From positions 1 through 64,000 of the forward strand of contig PANA01000002.1 in the NCBI GenBank assembly GCA_002708265.1: a DNA stretch of 64,000 nt. Reading direction: 5' to 3'. This stretch comes from Legionellales bacterium. Lineage in GTDB: Bacteria > Pseudomonadota > Gammaproteobacteria > Berkiellales > Berkiellaceae. The notes beneath the pieces were generated by a model. That model did no database searches. It was not told the DNA's origin and was given only the letters and a program-made list of their open reading frames with translations. Positions 1 to 9,326 of this stretch are shown here, piece by piece (within the stretch, counting starts at the first letter, position 1; each line of letters starts with the position of its first letter). Both the position numbers and the translations under genes were made by a program.

Positions 1-396
1 GCGAAAAAGATTCAGGAAACCTCCACACGTCAAAAGTCTTCTGAAAGCTCAGAAGCTGAAAAGGATGAAGGCGGAAAATCTTCCGGTGGCTTTGGCTTGG
101 GCAGCATGAAAGGCATGGCTGATAAAGTGGCCAACCGCGCCAAAGAAGCGGCTGATGAAGCGGGTAAAGCTGCAAAAAAAATTCAGGAGTCTCGACAGTC
201 TAAAGATCATTCTCATCAGAATGAAGTCAACGATAATGAAGAGGATCATAATCAGAAAAGTGATGTGAAATCTGAACCCAAAACAGCATCTAACCGATTT
301 GGTTTAGGTTCAATCAAAAGTCTATCTGGAGTGATGAGTAAAAAGAAAAAAAATAAGGACATCGATAAGGACGCCCCTTCGGATCAAAATAAATAG
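1..396 (+). CDS. Partial charged repeat protein, 3' end
   Basis: The reading frame is open from the first base of the window to TAG at 394-396, so the true start lies upstream and at least 131 residues are visible. The protein is very rich in Lys, Ala, Glu and Ser and has no hydrophobic stretch. It contains imperfect internal repeats: AKKIQE occurs at bases 1-18 and again at 172-189, and FGLGS(M/I)K occurs at about 91 and 298. The Ala/Lys/Glu-rich segment between them looks like an amphipathic helix. I do not recognise a family; a repetitive cytosolic or surface helix protein is possible. Internal TTG or ATG codons are not needed as starts because the frame continues upstream. Confidence 0.7.
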   Translation, partial: AKKIQETSTRQKSSESSEAEKDEGGKSSGGFGLGSMKGMADKVANRAKEAADEAGKAAKKIQESRQSKDHSHQNEVNDNEEDHNQKSDVKSEPKTASNRFGLGSIKSLSGVMSKKKKNKDIDKDAPSDQNK

Positions 397-410
397 AAAA
401 TTAAAAAGTC

Positions 411-440
411 TTGACTTTGAACTTGTCAATATTCTACTAT
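411..440 (+). promoter_or_regulatory. Sigma-70-like promoter
   Basis: TTGACT (411-416) is followed after 18 bases by TACTAT (435-440). It lies just after the preceding stop codon and about 175 bases upstream of the efflux pump start. It would give a long leader or a separate short transcript across 447-600. Inference from consensus only. Confidence 0.4.
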
Positions 441-574
441 GGCAGTTCATTCCTGTGGGGGGCATTCCCATGCTAATACACACTTCAATTAAAACAACTA
501 GGCGAGCTTCTTAGCAAGACCTAGCTTCTGTCTAAACATAATCTTTTGTGCTCAAACGCATAACAGGTATCTTT

Positions 575-583
575 GTGCTATAA
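575..583 (+). promoter_or_regulatory. Extended -10 promoter of the efflux gene
   Basis: TG at 575-576 followed by one base and TATAAC (578-583) is an extended -10. It would place the transcript start about 25 bases upstream of the ATG at 615. The same TTTGTGCTATAA string recurs in front of yajC (around 43507), which supports it as a functional promoter type in this genome. Confidence 0.4.
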
Positions 584-614
584 CTTTTATATTCCTTTAG
601 AGGAAATCTATTAT

Positions 615-1832
615 ATGACTACCTATACTGGGAGCGAACGCTCCGGTTACGTTATTGTAGCAGCAGCTTTTGTTGCTATTGTAGCGGCGGCTTTAGAAAC
701 CGATATTTTTGTACCCTGCATGCCTGCAATGCAAGATTATTTTCAAACTACACCAGCAAAAATACAAATGCTGGTAAGTATTAATTTCTTAGGCCTTTGT
801 ATTTCGGGGCTGGCATTTGGGCTTTTGTCTGATACATTTGGCAGGCGCGCATTACTATTAACTGGTCTTAGCATTTTCTGCTTGGGTGGGATTGGTTGTG
901 TATTTGCTACTGATATTGATTGGTTTCTGTTCTGGCGATTTGTACAAGGCCTAGGGGCAAGCGCATGTTTTGTTTTACCTTCTGCCATTATCTATGATGT
1001 ATTCACCAAAGAGAAAAGTGTACAGTTGTTAGGTTACTACAGTAGTGCGATAACGATCGTGATCGCTGGAGCACCTTTAGTGGGGTCAGCGCTTTATCTG
1101 AATTTTGGATGGAAGGCTAATTTTTACTTTATGATGGGAGTATCAGCCTTGGCATGGATGGTTTGTTACTTCCTAGTAAAAGAAACATTACCTGCTCAGC
1201 ATCGTAAACCTTTGAATATAGAGCACGTTGCAAGTGGCTTTAAGTTGGTGCTTACGGATGGGCGGAGCTTAAGCTACATAGCGATAATTGCCAGTACGTT
1301 CTCAGCGTATTTCATTTTTATGGCAAACCTGTCTCTTATATTTATTGATTATTTAGGTGTTCCTGATAAGTCGTTTCCATTTTTTCAGGGAAGTGTCTTG
1401 TTGGGATTCACGTTTAGTAGTTTGTTTAATGGTAAAATGTCAGATTGGATGGGTGTCGCTAAAATGAGGCATTGGGGAATGATTGCCTCTGTTATCGGAG
1501 CGCTGTCACTTCTTATTGTTGGTCTACTTAGCCCTGAAAATGTTTATCTAATAATAGCATCCATGGTGTTTTTTAGTGTTGGTCTTGGGATGTATATCAA
1601 TATTGTGTTTGCAGATGTGATGAGCCTTTACCCAAACATTAAAGGAATAACATCTTCCCTAGTGTCATCTATTCGGTTGGGAATCACTGCATTTTCAATC
1701 GGGGTAGCGGGGTTGGTTTTTAATGGCTCAATTCAGCCGGTAGCTGTTCTGATTTGTATAACAACCTTTATAGGGGCTGCTTTTTATCTACGGGTCCGTC
1801 ACTATGAAAGGCTGTACGCAGATCAAGTCTGA
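615..1832 (+). CDS. Bcr/CflA-type multidrug efflux MFS transporter
   Basis: A 405-residue protein with about 12 hydrophobic segments spread over its length, as expected for a drug:H+ antiporter of the major facilitator superfamily in the inner membrane. The N-terminal ETDIFVPCMPAM is the typical TM1 signature of the Bcr/CflA group, and GLLSDTFGRR is the MFS motif A loop between TM2 and TM3. The chosen ATG has AGAGGAA (599-605) at good spacing; an in-frame TTG 42 bases upstream lacks a good site. The gene is monocistronic, with its own promoter and terminator. Substrate unknown; family call is secure. Confidence 0.88.
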   Translation: MTTYTGSERSGYVIVAAAFVAIVAAALETDIFVPCMPAMQDYFQTTPAKIQMLVSINFLGLCISGLAFGLLSDTFGRRALLLTGLSIFCLGGIGCVFATDIDWFLFWRFVQGLGASACFVLPSAIIYDVFTKEKSVQLLGYYSSAITIVIAGAPLVGSALYLNFGWKANFYFMMGVSALAWMVCYFLVKETLPAQHRKPLNIEHVASGFKLVLTDGRSLSYIAIIASTFSAYFIFMANLSLIFIDYLGVPDKSFPFFQGSVLLGFTFSSLFNGKMSDWMGVAKMRHWGMIASVIGALSLLIVGLLSPENVYLIIASMVFFSVGLGMYINIVFADVMSLYPNIKGITSSLVSSIRLGITAFSIGVAGLVFNGSIQPVAVLICITTFIGAAFYLRVRHYERLYADQV

Positions 1833-1838
1833 CACACA

Positions 1839-1872
1839 ACGAGACTGTATATATATGCAGTCTCGTTTCTTT
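1839..1872 (+). terminator. Rho-independent terminator after the efflux gene
   Basis: Nine-base stem ACGAGACTG (1839-1847) with CAGTCTCGT (1858-1866), followed by a T-rich tail (TTTCTTT). Confidence 0.8.
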
Positions 1873-1940
1873 AAGTGCCGATGGTTGTTCTTTACTGAAG
1901 AATTTTTGATATAGTTGATAAAAACAATGGAAGAGTCAGC

Positions 1941-2171
1941 ATGTCAAACAATCAATTATTGCTTCTACTAGGCGCTGGTATTTTTGGTTGGGGTCTTTGG
2001 GAGTTCCTAAACAAGAAAGCTTACGTGAGAGTTGATTGGGGTTGGGAATACCGACTCATCAACAAGGAAGATCAACCCTTTAGGTACTGGTCTAGCTGCA
2101 TTGGAAAGTCATTCGTTGGGCTTTTCATGGTAGTAGTAGCGATTTACCGATATGTGAAAGGGGAAACCTAA
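1941..2171 (+). CDS. Small two-helix membrane protein, unknown
   Basis: A 76-residue protein with an N-terminal hydrophobic segment (about residues 5-22), a polar aromatic-rich middle containing VDWGWEYRL, and a second hydrophobic segment (about 50-70). Two membrane passes are likely. Start ATG at 1941 has GGAAGAG a few bases upstream. Its stop codon overlaps the convergent rnt stop by four bases inside a shared hairpin. I do not recognise the family and no function can be assigned. Confidence 0.6.
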   Translation: MSNNQLLLLLGAGIFGWGLWEFLNKKAYVRVDWGWEYRLINKEDQPFRYWSSCIGKSFVGLFMVVVAIYRYVKGET

Positions 2172-2181
2172 GGTTCCCCTT
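2158..2181. terminator. Convergent-end hairpin over both stop codons
   Basis: AAGGGGAA (2158-2165) pairs with TTCCCCTT (2174-2181), with further CC/GG pairing in the loop. Both stop codons (2169-2171 plus strand, 2168-2170 minus strand) lie inside it. There is no long T tract, so this is a probable bidirectional terminator or mRNA 3' end. Confidence 0.45.
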
Positions 2182-2827
2182 CATCTGAATGAGAGCCTAA
2201 GGGCCAGCCACCTAAATCCTTCCAGCGATTCACAATAGCGCAAAACAGCTCTGCGGTTACCATAGCGTCATATTTAGCACTGTGTGCTTCCTTATTATCA
2301 TAAGGGATTCCAGCAGCTTCGAGGGCTCTAGGCAATGTTGTTTGACCATATGCCAAAGCAGATAAGGTCGCGGTATCAAAGACGGTAAAGCCATGAAATG
2401 GATTGCGTTTGATTTTCGTTCTATGTATAGCAGCATTAACGAAGTTTAAATCAAAACAGGCATTTTGACCGACTAAGACTGCTCTCGGACAGTTTGCTTC
2501 ATTTTTTTCTGTTCTGATAAATTTGAAGAGATCATTAAGCGCACTTTGTTCATCAACCGCTAGCCTTAACGGATGAAAGGGGCGTATGCCGGTGAAGGCG
2601 AGGGCATTTTCATCGAGGTTAGCACCCTCAAATGGTTTGATATGAAAATGACAGCTTTTATCAGGGGTGCAAATGCCATTTTCGTCCATTTTAACAGTCA
2701 CCGCTGCCAACTCTAAGAGCGCATCAGTTTCATGATTAAAACCAGCGGTCTCAACATCCACAATGACGGGAAAAAAACCTCTGAAGCGCTTAGAGAGGCG
2801 ATTATGGTTAACTTCGTTTTCAGACAT
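2168..2827 (-). CDS. rnt: Ribonuclease T
   Basis: A 219-residue DEDDh 3'-5' exoribonuclease that trims tRNA and other stable RNA 3' ends. The catalytic residues are visible: D24 and E26 (VDVETAGF), D126 (NACFDLNFV), H182 and D187 (AHSAKYDAM). Length matches the family (about 215). The ATG at 2827 is preferred over a GTG three bases upstream; from this ATG the gene overlaps the end of pyrC by eight bases, implying translational coupling. The pyrC-rnt order is also seen in Pseudomonas-like genomes. Confidence 0.95.
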   Translation of the reverse strand: MSENEVNHNRLSKRFRGFFPVIVDVETAGFNHETDALLELAAVTVKMDENGICTPDKSCHFHIKPFEGANLDENALAFTGIRPFHPLRLAVDEQSALNDLFKFIRTEKNEANCPRAVLVGQNACFDLNFVNAAIHRTKIKRNPFHGFTVFDTATLSALAYGQTTLPRALEAAGIPYDNKEAHSAKYDAMVTAELFCAIVNRWKDLGGWPLGSHSDEGEP

Positions 2828-3854
2828 CACAAATCCGCCAACTTAATTGTTTGCCCGCAAAAAATGGAACAATCTCATCATCTCCAAAGGGTAGCTTTGA
2901 GGGAACTGACCAAGATTCTTTAGTTAGTGTTATGCTTTCATCAGAGAGGGGCAGATTATAAAAATGTGCACCATAGCGACTAACAAACGGCTCAAAATGA
3001 CTTAAGGACTGGTGTTGTTCGAAAAACTCAGCTAGTAGGCAAAGCATAACTGGTGCAGTATAAATGCCAGCACAGCCACAAGCGTTATACTTTTTATGTT
3101 GGCCATGGGGGGCACTATCAGACCCAAAGAAAAATTTAGGATGACTCTCTAAAACAATATTTTGAAGTCGTTTTTGATGGGCTTGACGCTTCAAGATCGG
3201 CAAACAATAGTAATCAGGTTTGATCCCGCCACTGAGCAAATCATTTCGGTTTAAGATCAAATGGTGAGCCGTGATTGTGGCGGCAATATTATCTGAAGAC
3301 TCTAATACAAAATCGACCGCATCTTGAGTTGTAATATGCTCTAAGACAATTTTTAAATTAGGATGCCTATCGGTAATCGGTTTTAGGTGCCGTTCAATAA
3401 ATACTTTCTCGCGATCGAAGATGTCGACATCATTATCTGTAACTTCACCATGAATACAGAGGATAAGACCAGCTTCTGTCATTGCTTCAAATACTTTGTC
3501 CAGCTTGGTAACATCCGTTACCCCTGAATCAGAATTAGTTGTTGCCCCAGCAGGGTATAACTTACAGGCAACGACAAACGGACTATCGCCAGCGGCCTTA
3601 ATTTCATCCACTGTCGTATTGTCTGTTAAATACAATGTCATTAAGGGGGAAAAGGAGGTCTTATTTTTGTGCGCTAGAATACGATCGCGGTAAGCTTGAG
3701 CCTCTGAAACTGTGGTGACCGGTGGCACAAGGTTCGGCATAATAATTGCACGATGAATGTGTGACGCAACATCGGTAACAGTCCGTTTGAGAGCCTCAGC
3801 ATCACGCAAATGAAGATGCCAGTCATCTGGCTTTAAGATTTGTATTTTATTCAT
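2820..3854 (-). CDS. pyrC: Dihydroorotase, class II
   Basis: A 344-residue zinc amidohydrolase that cyclises carbamoyl-aspartate to dihydroorotate in pyrimidine synthesis. Metal ligands are all present: H13 and H15 (HLHLR), the carboxylated lysine K98 (ACKLYPAGATTNS), H135 (CIHGE), H173 (LEHIT) and D246 (FGSDSAPH). Size equals the E. coli enzyme. It is followed without a gap by rnt; no other pyr gene lies in the window. Confidence 0.97.
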   Translation of the reverse strand: MNKIQILKPDDWHLHLRDAEALKRTVTDVASHIHRAIIMPNLVPPVTTVSEAQAYRDRILAHKNKTSFSPLMTLYLTDNTTVDEIKAAGDSPFVVACKLYPAGATTNSDSGVTDVTKLDKVFEAMTEAGLILCIHGEVTDNDVDIFDREKVFIERHLKPITDRHPNLKIVLEHITTQDAVDFVLESSDNIAATITAHHLILNRNDLLSGGIKPDYYCLPILKRQAHQKRLQNIVLESHPKFFFGSDSAPHGQHKKYNACGCAGIYTAPVMLCLLAEFFEQHQSLSHFEPFVSRYGAHFYNLPLSDESITLTKESWSVPSKLPFGDDEIVPFFAGKQLSWRICDV

Positions 3855-3877
3855 AGACGCAGTATACCCCCAGAATA

Positions 3878-4306
3878 TCAGGTAGTTAAAGGTGCCATCT
3901 GAGGCAGCTGATTTAAAAAACTTAGATACTCTTTTTCATCCATATCTTTTTGTTGTTGTAGACAATAGCCAACATACTCACAGAGTACCTGCATCATTAG
4001 ATGCTGAACATCATGTGGATCTTGCTCTTGACACATATCTTGATAAACCTTTGCTATTCCATTGGGACGGTTAGTCGAGATTTGTTCTAACAATGCGATA
4101 TGCAAACTAATGTGTAAATAAGGGTTATCCGTATCTGTTTCACTAAGTGTAATAATGCTCTCAAAGTATGAGTGATACTCTGGGTGGGCATTAAGTACAG
4201 AACAAATTTGTTGCTCAAGAGGGTTTAAGTCATCTCCATTTCGATGCTTATGCCACGCTTGAGATAGCATGTGTCTTGTTTCTTCAATATTGGTTGGTAC
4301 AAACAA
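3878..4306 (-). CDS. DUF1841 family protein
   Basis: A 142-residue soluble protein. The central motif DNPYLHISLHIALLEQ followed by NRPNGI is characteristic of DUF1841, a proteobacterial family of unknown function. The start is a TTG (4304-4306) supported by AAGGGG about ten bases upstream inside the nth 3' end and by the family-like MFVPT N-terminus. It lies seven bases after nth, so it is probably in the rnfB-nth transcript. Confidence 0.75.
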   Translation of the reverse strand: MFVPTNIEETRHMLSQAWHKHRNGDDLNPLEQQICSVLNAHPEYHSYFESIITLSETDTDNPYLHISLHIALLEQISTNRPNGIAKVYQDMCQEQDPHDVQHLMMQVLCEYVGYCLQQQKDMDEKEYLSFLNQLPQMAPLTT

Positions 4307-4313
4307 AGTTTAT

Positions 4314-4943
4314 TTACCCCTTATCAGGATACTCACATAAATGTTCAACAATACATTCAGAACATTTAGGCTTGCGAGCTGTACAGATATAACGCCCATG
4401 TAACAATAGCCAGTGATGAGCGTTTTGTTTAAAAGTTTCTGGCACTTTCTTTTCTAACATTTGTTCAACAGCCAGAGGGTTTTTACCAGGTGCTAACCCC
4501 AATCTATTAGATACTCGGAATATATGAGTATCCACAGCAATGGTTGGCTGGTTAAACGCCACGTTTAGAACAACATTTGCCGTTTTTCTACCTACACCGG
4601 GCAATGATTCAAGTGCCTCGCGTGAGGCTGGAACTTCACCCTGGTGTTCTTCAATTATTTGAGCACAAAGACGAATGACATTTTTAGCTTTGTTGTTAAA
4701 TAAGCCGATTGTCTTTATATGCTCTATTAGCGAGGATTCCCCCAGCGCTAAAATAGCACGTGGGGTGTTTGCAACCGCAAATAGCTTTTCCGTTGCTTTG
4801 TTAACACTCACATCTGTTGCTTGGGCGGATAATAAAACAGCAACCAACAGCTCAAAAGGGGTAGACCAGTTCAACTCTGATTGAGGATCTGGATCGTTTG
4901 ATGACAGAATTTCAAACAGCGTTTGTATTTTCTTCGGTGCCAT
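4314..4943 (-). CDS. nth: Endonuclease III
   Basis: A 209-residue DNA glycosylase/AP lyase that removes oxidised pyrimidines in base excision repair. The helix-hairpin-helix LPGVGRKTANVVL carries catalytic K120, with D138 in AVDTHIFR. The iron-sulphur loop C187-X6-C194-X2-C197-X5-C203 is complete and has the same numbering as E. coli Nth. It overlaps the end of the rnfB-like gene by 32 bases, a common pairing in gammaproteobacteria. Confidence 0.97.
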   Translation of the reverse strand: MAPKKIQTLFEILSSNDPDPQSELNWSTPFELLVAVLLSAQATDVSVNKATEKLFAVANTPRAILALGESSLIEHIKTIGLFNNKAKNVIRLCAQIIEEHQGEVPASREALESLPGVGRKTANVVLNVAFNQPTIAVDTHIFRVSNRLGLAPGKNPLAVEQMLEKKVPETFKQNAHHWLLLHGRYICTARKPKCSECIVEHLCEYPDKG

Positions 4944-5547
4944 TGAGTTGTCTTTTCTTTGCTTTTGCGCGCGCTACAGAGGCTGCAATATTTCGTTTAA
5001 TAGAAAGGTGTTTTTTTCGTTCCGCTTTCTCGGCATTTTCCTTTTCTAATCGACGTTGGCGCTTTATATGTAGCGCCTGTGAGTGCAGGGCTTTAATTTC
5101 CATTAAAGGATTTTTGACGCGTTCTTGTCGATGATGGTTTGGATGCGGAATCATTTCAATACAATCAACAGGACATGCTGGAGCACATAAATCACAGCCT
5201 GTGCAATCATCCGTTAATACAACATGTAATCGTTTCGGGGCACCAATAATTGCATCTGTCGGGCATACTCGCAAACACATAGCGCACCCAATACACTGAT
5301 CTGCAATAACATGGGCTGCCTTTAGCGGCTGAGCGGCGACCGCTAAGCGCTCAGCAGAAAGTGGCACTTCAGGCCGATCTAACAAGCTAGCGAGAGCCTG
5401 CATTGTTGGGGTACCACCGGGGGCACACTGATTTACTTGCGCCTCGCCATTCGCTAAGGCTTGAGCATAAGGGTTACAAGCGGCGTAGTCACAACGTCCA
5501 CATTGAGTTTGTGGAAGTAGGGCCTCTATTTGCTCAACCAAATCCAT
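4912..5547 (-). CDS. rsxB: RnfB/RsxB-like ferredoxin, soluble form
   Basis: A 211-residue electron-transfer protein. The N-terminal 4Fe-4S module uses C16, C19, C24 and C41. Two ferredoxin clusters follow: C85-X2-C88-X2-C91-X3-C95 and C115-X2-C118-X2-C121-X3-C125. The tail (about 140-211) is strongly basic and helical. It lacks the N-terminal membrane helix of canonical RnfB, like the short forms found beside nth in some proteobacteria. No other rnf/rsx gene is in the window, so its partner is uncertain. Confidence 0.85.
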   Translation of the reverse strand: MDLVEQIEALLPQTQCGRCDYAACNPYAQALANGEAQVNQCAPGGTPTMQALASLLDRPEVPLSAERLAVAAQPLKAAHVIADQCIGCAMCLRVCPTDAIIGAPKRLHVVLTDDCTGCDLCAPACPVDCIEMIPHPNHHRQERVKNPLMEIKALHSQALHIKRQRRLEKENAEKAERKKHLSIKRNIAASVARAKAKKRQLNGTEENTNAV

Positions 5548-5551
5548 AAAA

Positions 5552-7597
5552 TTATCTTACCCGCATACCAGGCTCAGCACCTTCATGTGGCTCAAGGATA
5601 TACAGACCATTCTTATCAGTCCCAGCAGCTGCTAAAACCATACCTTCAGACATCCCAAAACGCATTTTTCTCGGTGCTAGGTTCGCCACCATTACGGTAT
5701 GCTTGCCAACTAATGTCTCAGGTTTATATGCGCTCTTAATGCCCGCAAATACTTGGCGAATCTCACCGCCAATATCTAGTTTCAAACATAAAAGCTTGTC
5801 GGCACCCTCAACTGCAGATGCCTCTACAATCTTGGCGACCCTCAAGTCCACTTTTAAGAAAGTGTCATAGTCAATTGTTTCCGCTATTGGCTCATCAGCC
5901 AAGTGTCCAGTTTTGGGGGTATCATCTGATTTATTGTCCTGGGATTCCAATTTGACTTCATCCATCATTGACTCCAGTTGTGCACTTTCTATTCTTGGTA
6001 GTAAAGGTTTAAATGAATTAATAGTAGTTGACCTCAATCCTTCTTCTAATTGAGCCCAAGTGAAGGTTTCGCCAAATAAAGCCTCAGCTTTTTCAGTTAA
6101 GCCTGGGACAACTGGCTTCAAATAAGTCATTAATATGCGAAATAACTGTAGTCCTAAAGAACATACACGATGAACTTCTTCGTGTTGCTCAGGATCTTTT
6201 AAAGCTAACCATGGCTTATTCGCATCAATAAAACGGTTTGCATCATCAGCTAGCGCCATTATCTCGCGGATGGCTTTTGCAAAATTGCGAGATTCAAAAT
6301 CTGACGCAATAGTTTCTCGTGCATTAATAAACTGTTGGTATAAGGTCTCTTCACTTGGATCAAGCAAGCGATTATCAAATTGTTTTTTCAAAAACCCTGC
6401 GCAGCGACTAGCAATATTTACTAATTTACCAACAAGATCAGAATTTACCTTTGCTTTAAAGTCCTCAATATCCAAATCGATATCATCTACCGTATCAGTT
6501 AATTTAGAAGCAAAGTAGTGGCGCAAATAATCAGGATCTTTCACATGATGAAGATAAGCATCAGCGGTAATAAAGGTGCCACGAGATTTAGACATCTTAT
6601 GACCATTAATGGTCAAAAAGCCATGAGCCCAAACAGCTGTTGGTAATCTATAATCCGCCCCTTTTAACATAGCAGGCCAAAACAGAGTATGAAAATATAC
6701 TATATCTTTACCAATGAAATGATATAGCTCAACGTCAGAGTCATGATTCCATACGGCCTTAAAATAGTCATTATGATCATGAGCATTCGCCCAATTAACC
6801 ATTGAAGCCATATAGCCAATGGGTGCGTCTAACCAAACGTAAAAGAATTTATTCTCTTCTTCTGGTATTTCAAACCCAAAATATGGGCCATCTCTCGAAA
6901 TGTCCCAAGGGTGAAGGGGTTGTGACAACCACTCGTTTAATTTGTTAATTGTTGCTGTCTGGCATTGACTAGTTTCCAACCAATTTTGAAGGTCAGTTTG
7001 GTAGCGAGCAATTTCAAAAAACAAATGATCTGAGGATTTCAGAACCGGCGTAGTTCCCGAAACGGACGATTTAACATCTTTTAAGTCTGTTGGGTGGTAA
7101 CTAGCACCACAAACTTCGCAATTGTCACCATATTGATCTTGGGCACCACATTTAGGACACGTGCCCTTAACAAATCGATCTGGCAAGAACATTTGTTTTT
7201 CCGTATCGTAGAACTGCTCAACGCTTTTTCGTGAAATATCTCCGTTAGACTTTAGCTTAGTATAAATATCTTCAGCTAGTGTCCTATTTTCGGAGGAGTG
7301 CGTGGTGTGATAGTTCGTAAAGTCCACATTAAACGCACTGTAAATACGAACTCTTTGTTCGTGCGCTTGAGCAACCAAGGCTTCTGGCGTAATCCCTTTT
7401 TTCTGAGCTTGAAGCATAATAGGGGTGCCGTGAGCATCTGAGCCGCAAAAAAATGAGCAGTTGTTGCCACGGTGGCGCTGGAAACGGACCCATATATCAC
7501 TTTGGATCGCTTCAACAAGATGGCCAAGGTGTAAGTCACCGTTGGCATATGGAAGCGCCATCGTGACACAGATTTGTCTTTGAATGTTGTCTGACAT
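5552..7597 (-). CDS. metG: Methionyl-tRNA synthetase
   Basis: A 681-residue class I aminoacyl-tRNA synthetase. The N-terminal Rossmann domain contains HLGH (23-26, the HIGH motif) and KMSKS at 334-338. The zinc knuckle uses C147, C150, C160 and C163. The C-terminal 110 residues are the EMAP-II-like tRNA-binding/dimerisation domain ([11 protein letters not shown] onward). An in-frame ATG 48 bases upstream exists, but the family N-terminus ([12 protein letters not shown]) fits the start at 7597. It is divergent from apbC, as in E. coli (metG//mrp). Confidence 0.97.
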   Translation of the reverse strand: MSDNIQRQICVTMALPYANGDLHLGHLVEAIQSDIWVRFQRHRGNNCSFFCGSDAHGTPIMLQAQKKGITPEALVAQAHEQRVRIYSAFNVDFTNYHTTHSSENRTLAEDIYTKLKSNGDISRKSVEQFYDTEKQMFLPDRFVKGTCPKCGAQDQYGDNCEVCGASYHPTDLKDVKSSVSGTTPVLKSSDHLFFEIARYQTDLQNWLETSQCQTATINKLNEWLSQPLHPWDISRDGPYFGFEIPEEENKFFYVWLDAPIGYMASMVNWANAHDHNDYFKAVWNHDSDVELYHFIGKDIVYFHTLFWPAMLKGADYRLPTAVWAHGFLTINGHKMSKSRGTFITADAYLHHVKDPDYLRHYFASKLTDTVDDIDLDIEDFKAKVNSDLVGKLVNIASRCAGFLKKQFDNRLLDPSEETLYQQFINARETIASDFESRNFAKAIREIMALADDANRFIDANKPWLALKDPEQHEEVHRVCSLGLQLFRILMTYLKPVVPGLTEKAEALFGETFTWAQLEEGLRSTTINSFKPLLPRIESAQLESMMDEVKLESQDNKSDDTPKTGHLADEPIAETIDYDTFLKVDLRVAKIVEASAVEGADKLLCLKLDIGGEIRQVFAGIKSAYKPETLVGKHTVMVANLAPRKMRFGMSEGMVLAAAGTDKNGLYILEPHEGAEPGMRVR

Positions 7598-7707
7598 ATT
7601 TTCTAATTTGGTGTGTGTAACAGTTAGTGCGTTACTATAACGCATTTTCTAGCCTAGAGCATACAAAGGAAGGTAGAATAGGCGCAATTTAGTATAGGTA
7701 TTACGAT

Positions 7708-8739
7708 ATGGTAGCAAAAAATCCTGATTTAGAGAGAGTACACGCCTTCAGAGAGACTTTTTCTGGTCACTCCCTGGCGGAGATGGGCGCTCAAGCCCAG
7801 GATTTAGGCAGTGAGATACAGATAACAACGCCTTTTCCTGTCACGGTTTTAGAGGACAATGCTGCTTTTCAAGCGCTAAAAAATGAGCTATCGACCCCCG
7901 TCAAACTGGTATCAAAAGTCCCAAGGTTTGCTATCAAAGCCGGAATTCAGTCACACCCGAAAGCTAAGAATGTAATATGTGTGGCTTCAGGTAAAGGCGG
8001 CGTTGGAAAATCAACAGTCGCAGTAAACTTGGCTCGTGCTCTTAAATCTCTGGGCGCAAAAGTGGGATTATTGGATGCTGATATCTATGGTCCAAGCGTC
8101 CCTAAAATGGTTGGCCATTCTGATCAAAAAGCTCAAGTTGAACAGAAGCATTTAATTCCAATTATGTGTGATGAAATCCCGACCATTTCTATTGGTTATC
8201 TTATTGATGAGGAAACGCCAATGGTCTGGCGTGGTCCTATGATCAGTAGTGCACTCTCTCAACTGTTGAACGAAACGGCTTGGCCGGAACTTGATTATTT
8301 GTTGGTGGACTGTCCTCCTGGAACTGGTGATATTCAATTGACGTTGGGTCAAAAAATGCCAATTACAGGAGCTGTTATTGTTACTACACCACAACAGGTT
8401 GCTAATATTGATGCTTTAAAAGCGCTCAAAATGTTCGAAAAAGTTGAAGTCCCAGTTTTGGGGGTTGTAGAAAATATGTCATATTTTCACTGTCAGTCTT
8501 GTGATGCCAAGAACCCTTTATTAGGTGTAGGAGGAGGACGAGCCTTAGCAGAAAAAGGCAAGACATCGTTTTTAGGTTCATTAGCTTTTAATCATCAGAT
8601 CGCGCAGAATATGGATCAGGGACGCTCCGCTCTAGACATTGAGCCAGAGTATGCGGAAATTGCTAAACGTTTGGCTGAGTCCTTGTCTATCAGGCCCCGA
8701 GATTATAGTTTGGGTATTAAGAAACAAATCATCAGTTAA
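7708..8739 (+). CDS. apbC: Fe-S cluster carrier ATPase ApbC/Mrp
   Basis: A 343-residue P-loop ATPase that carries iron-sulphur clusters to apoproteins. The deviant Walker [10 protein letters not shown] is at about 95-103, followed by [10 protein letters not shown] and VDCPPGTGD. The cluster-binding CXXC is C262-X2-C265. An N-terminal MIP18-like region of about 70 residues precedes the ATPase domain but is shorter and less conserved than usual. It is followed 11 bases later by dcd, probably one operon. Confidence 0.95.
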   Translation: MVAKNPDLERVHAFRETFSGHSLAEMGAQAQDLGSEIQITTPFPVTVLEDNAAFQALKNELSTPVKLVSKVPRFAIKAGIQSHPKAKNVICVASGKGGVGKSTVAVNLARALKSLGAKVGLLDADIYGPSVPKMVGHSDQKAQVEQKHLIPIMCDEIPTISIGYLIDEETPMVWRGPMISSALSQLLNETAWPELDYLLVDCPPGTGDIQLTLGQKMPITGAVIVTTPQQVANIDALKALKMFEKVEVPVLGVVENMSYFHCQSCDAKNPLLGVGGGRALAEKGKTSFLGSLAFNHQIAQNMDQGRSALDIEPEYAEIAKRLAESLSIRPRDYSLGIKKQIIS

Positions 8740-8750
8740 GGAATTTGAGC

Positions 8751-9317
8751 ATGAGCATTAAATCGGATAAATGGATCCAACGAATGGCTGAGCAAGGGAT
8801 GATTGAACCTTATGAGCCTGGCCAGGTCAGAAAAAATGAAAAGAATGAACGCATTGTCTCTTATGGCACCTCTAGCTATGGATATGATGTCCGATGTGCT
8901 AATGAATTTAAAATATTTACCAACGTTCATTCTGGAATTGTCGACCCTAAGAATTTTGATGAAGGCAGTTTTGTAAATGTTAATAGTGATGTTTGTGTTA
9001 TTCCACCTAACAGTTTTGTTCTAGCTCGTACTGTTGAATACTTTCGTATTCCTCGAAGTGTCCTAACGGTATGTTTAGGTAAGAGCACATATGCAAGATG
9101 TGGAATTATTGTAAATGTCACGCCATTAGAACCTGAGTGGGAAGGGCATGTGACGTTAGAATTCTCAAATACTACGCCGTTGCCAGCCAAGATCTATGCA
9201 AATGAAGGCGTAGCACAAATGCTGTTCTTTGAATCTGATGAGGTTTGTACGACTTCCTATAAAGACCGACAGGGTAAATACCAAGGCCAACTTGGCGTTA
9301 CCCTGCCAATTACCTAA
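8751..9317 (+). CDS. dcd: dCTP deaminase
   Basis: A 188-residue trimeric enzyme converting dCTP to dUTP for thymidylate synthesis. Family motifs are clear: [18 protein letters not shown] and [13 protein letters not shown] with the catalytic glutamate. Length equals Pseudomonas-type Dcd. ATG at 8751 with AAGGAA upstream is preferred to an upstream TTG at 8745. It shares a transcript with apbC and connects to tmk later in the window, both supplying dTTP. Confidence 0.95.
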   Translation: MSIKSDKWIQRMAEQGMIEPYEPGQVRKNEKNERIVSYGTSSYGYDVRCANEFKIFTNVHSGIVDPKNFDEGSFVNVNSDVCVIPPNSFVLARTVEYFRIPRSVLTVCLGKSTYARCGIIVNVTPLEPEWEGHVTLEFSNTTPLPAKIYANEGVAQMLFFESDEVCTTSYKDRQGKYQGQLGVTLPIT

Positions 9318-9326
9318 GTATTAAAT

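Noticed and set aside
7276-7569. Second reading frame on the minus strand inside metG
   Set aside because: It lies wholly inside a well-conserved synthetase domain and has no family resemblance.
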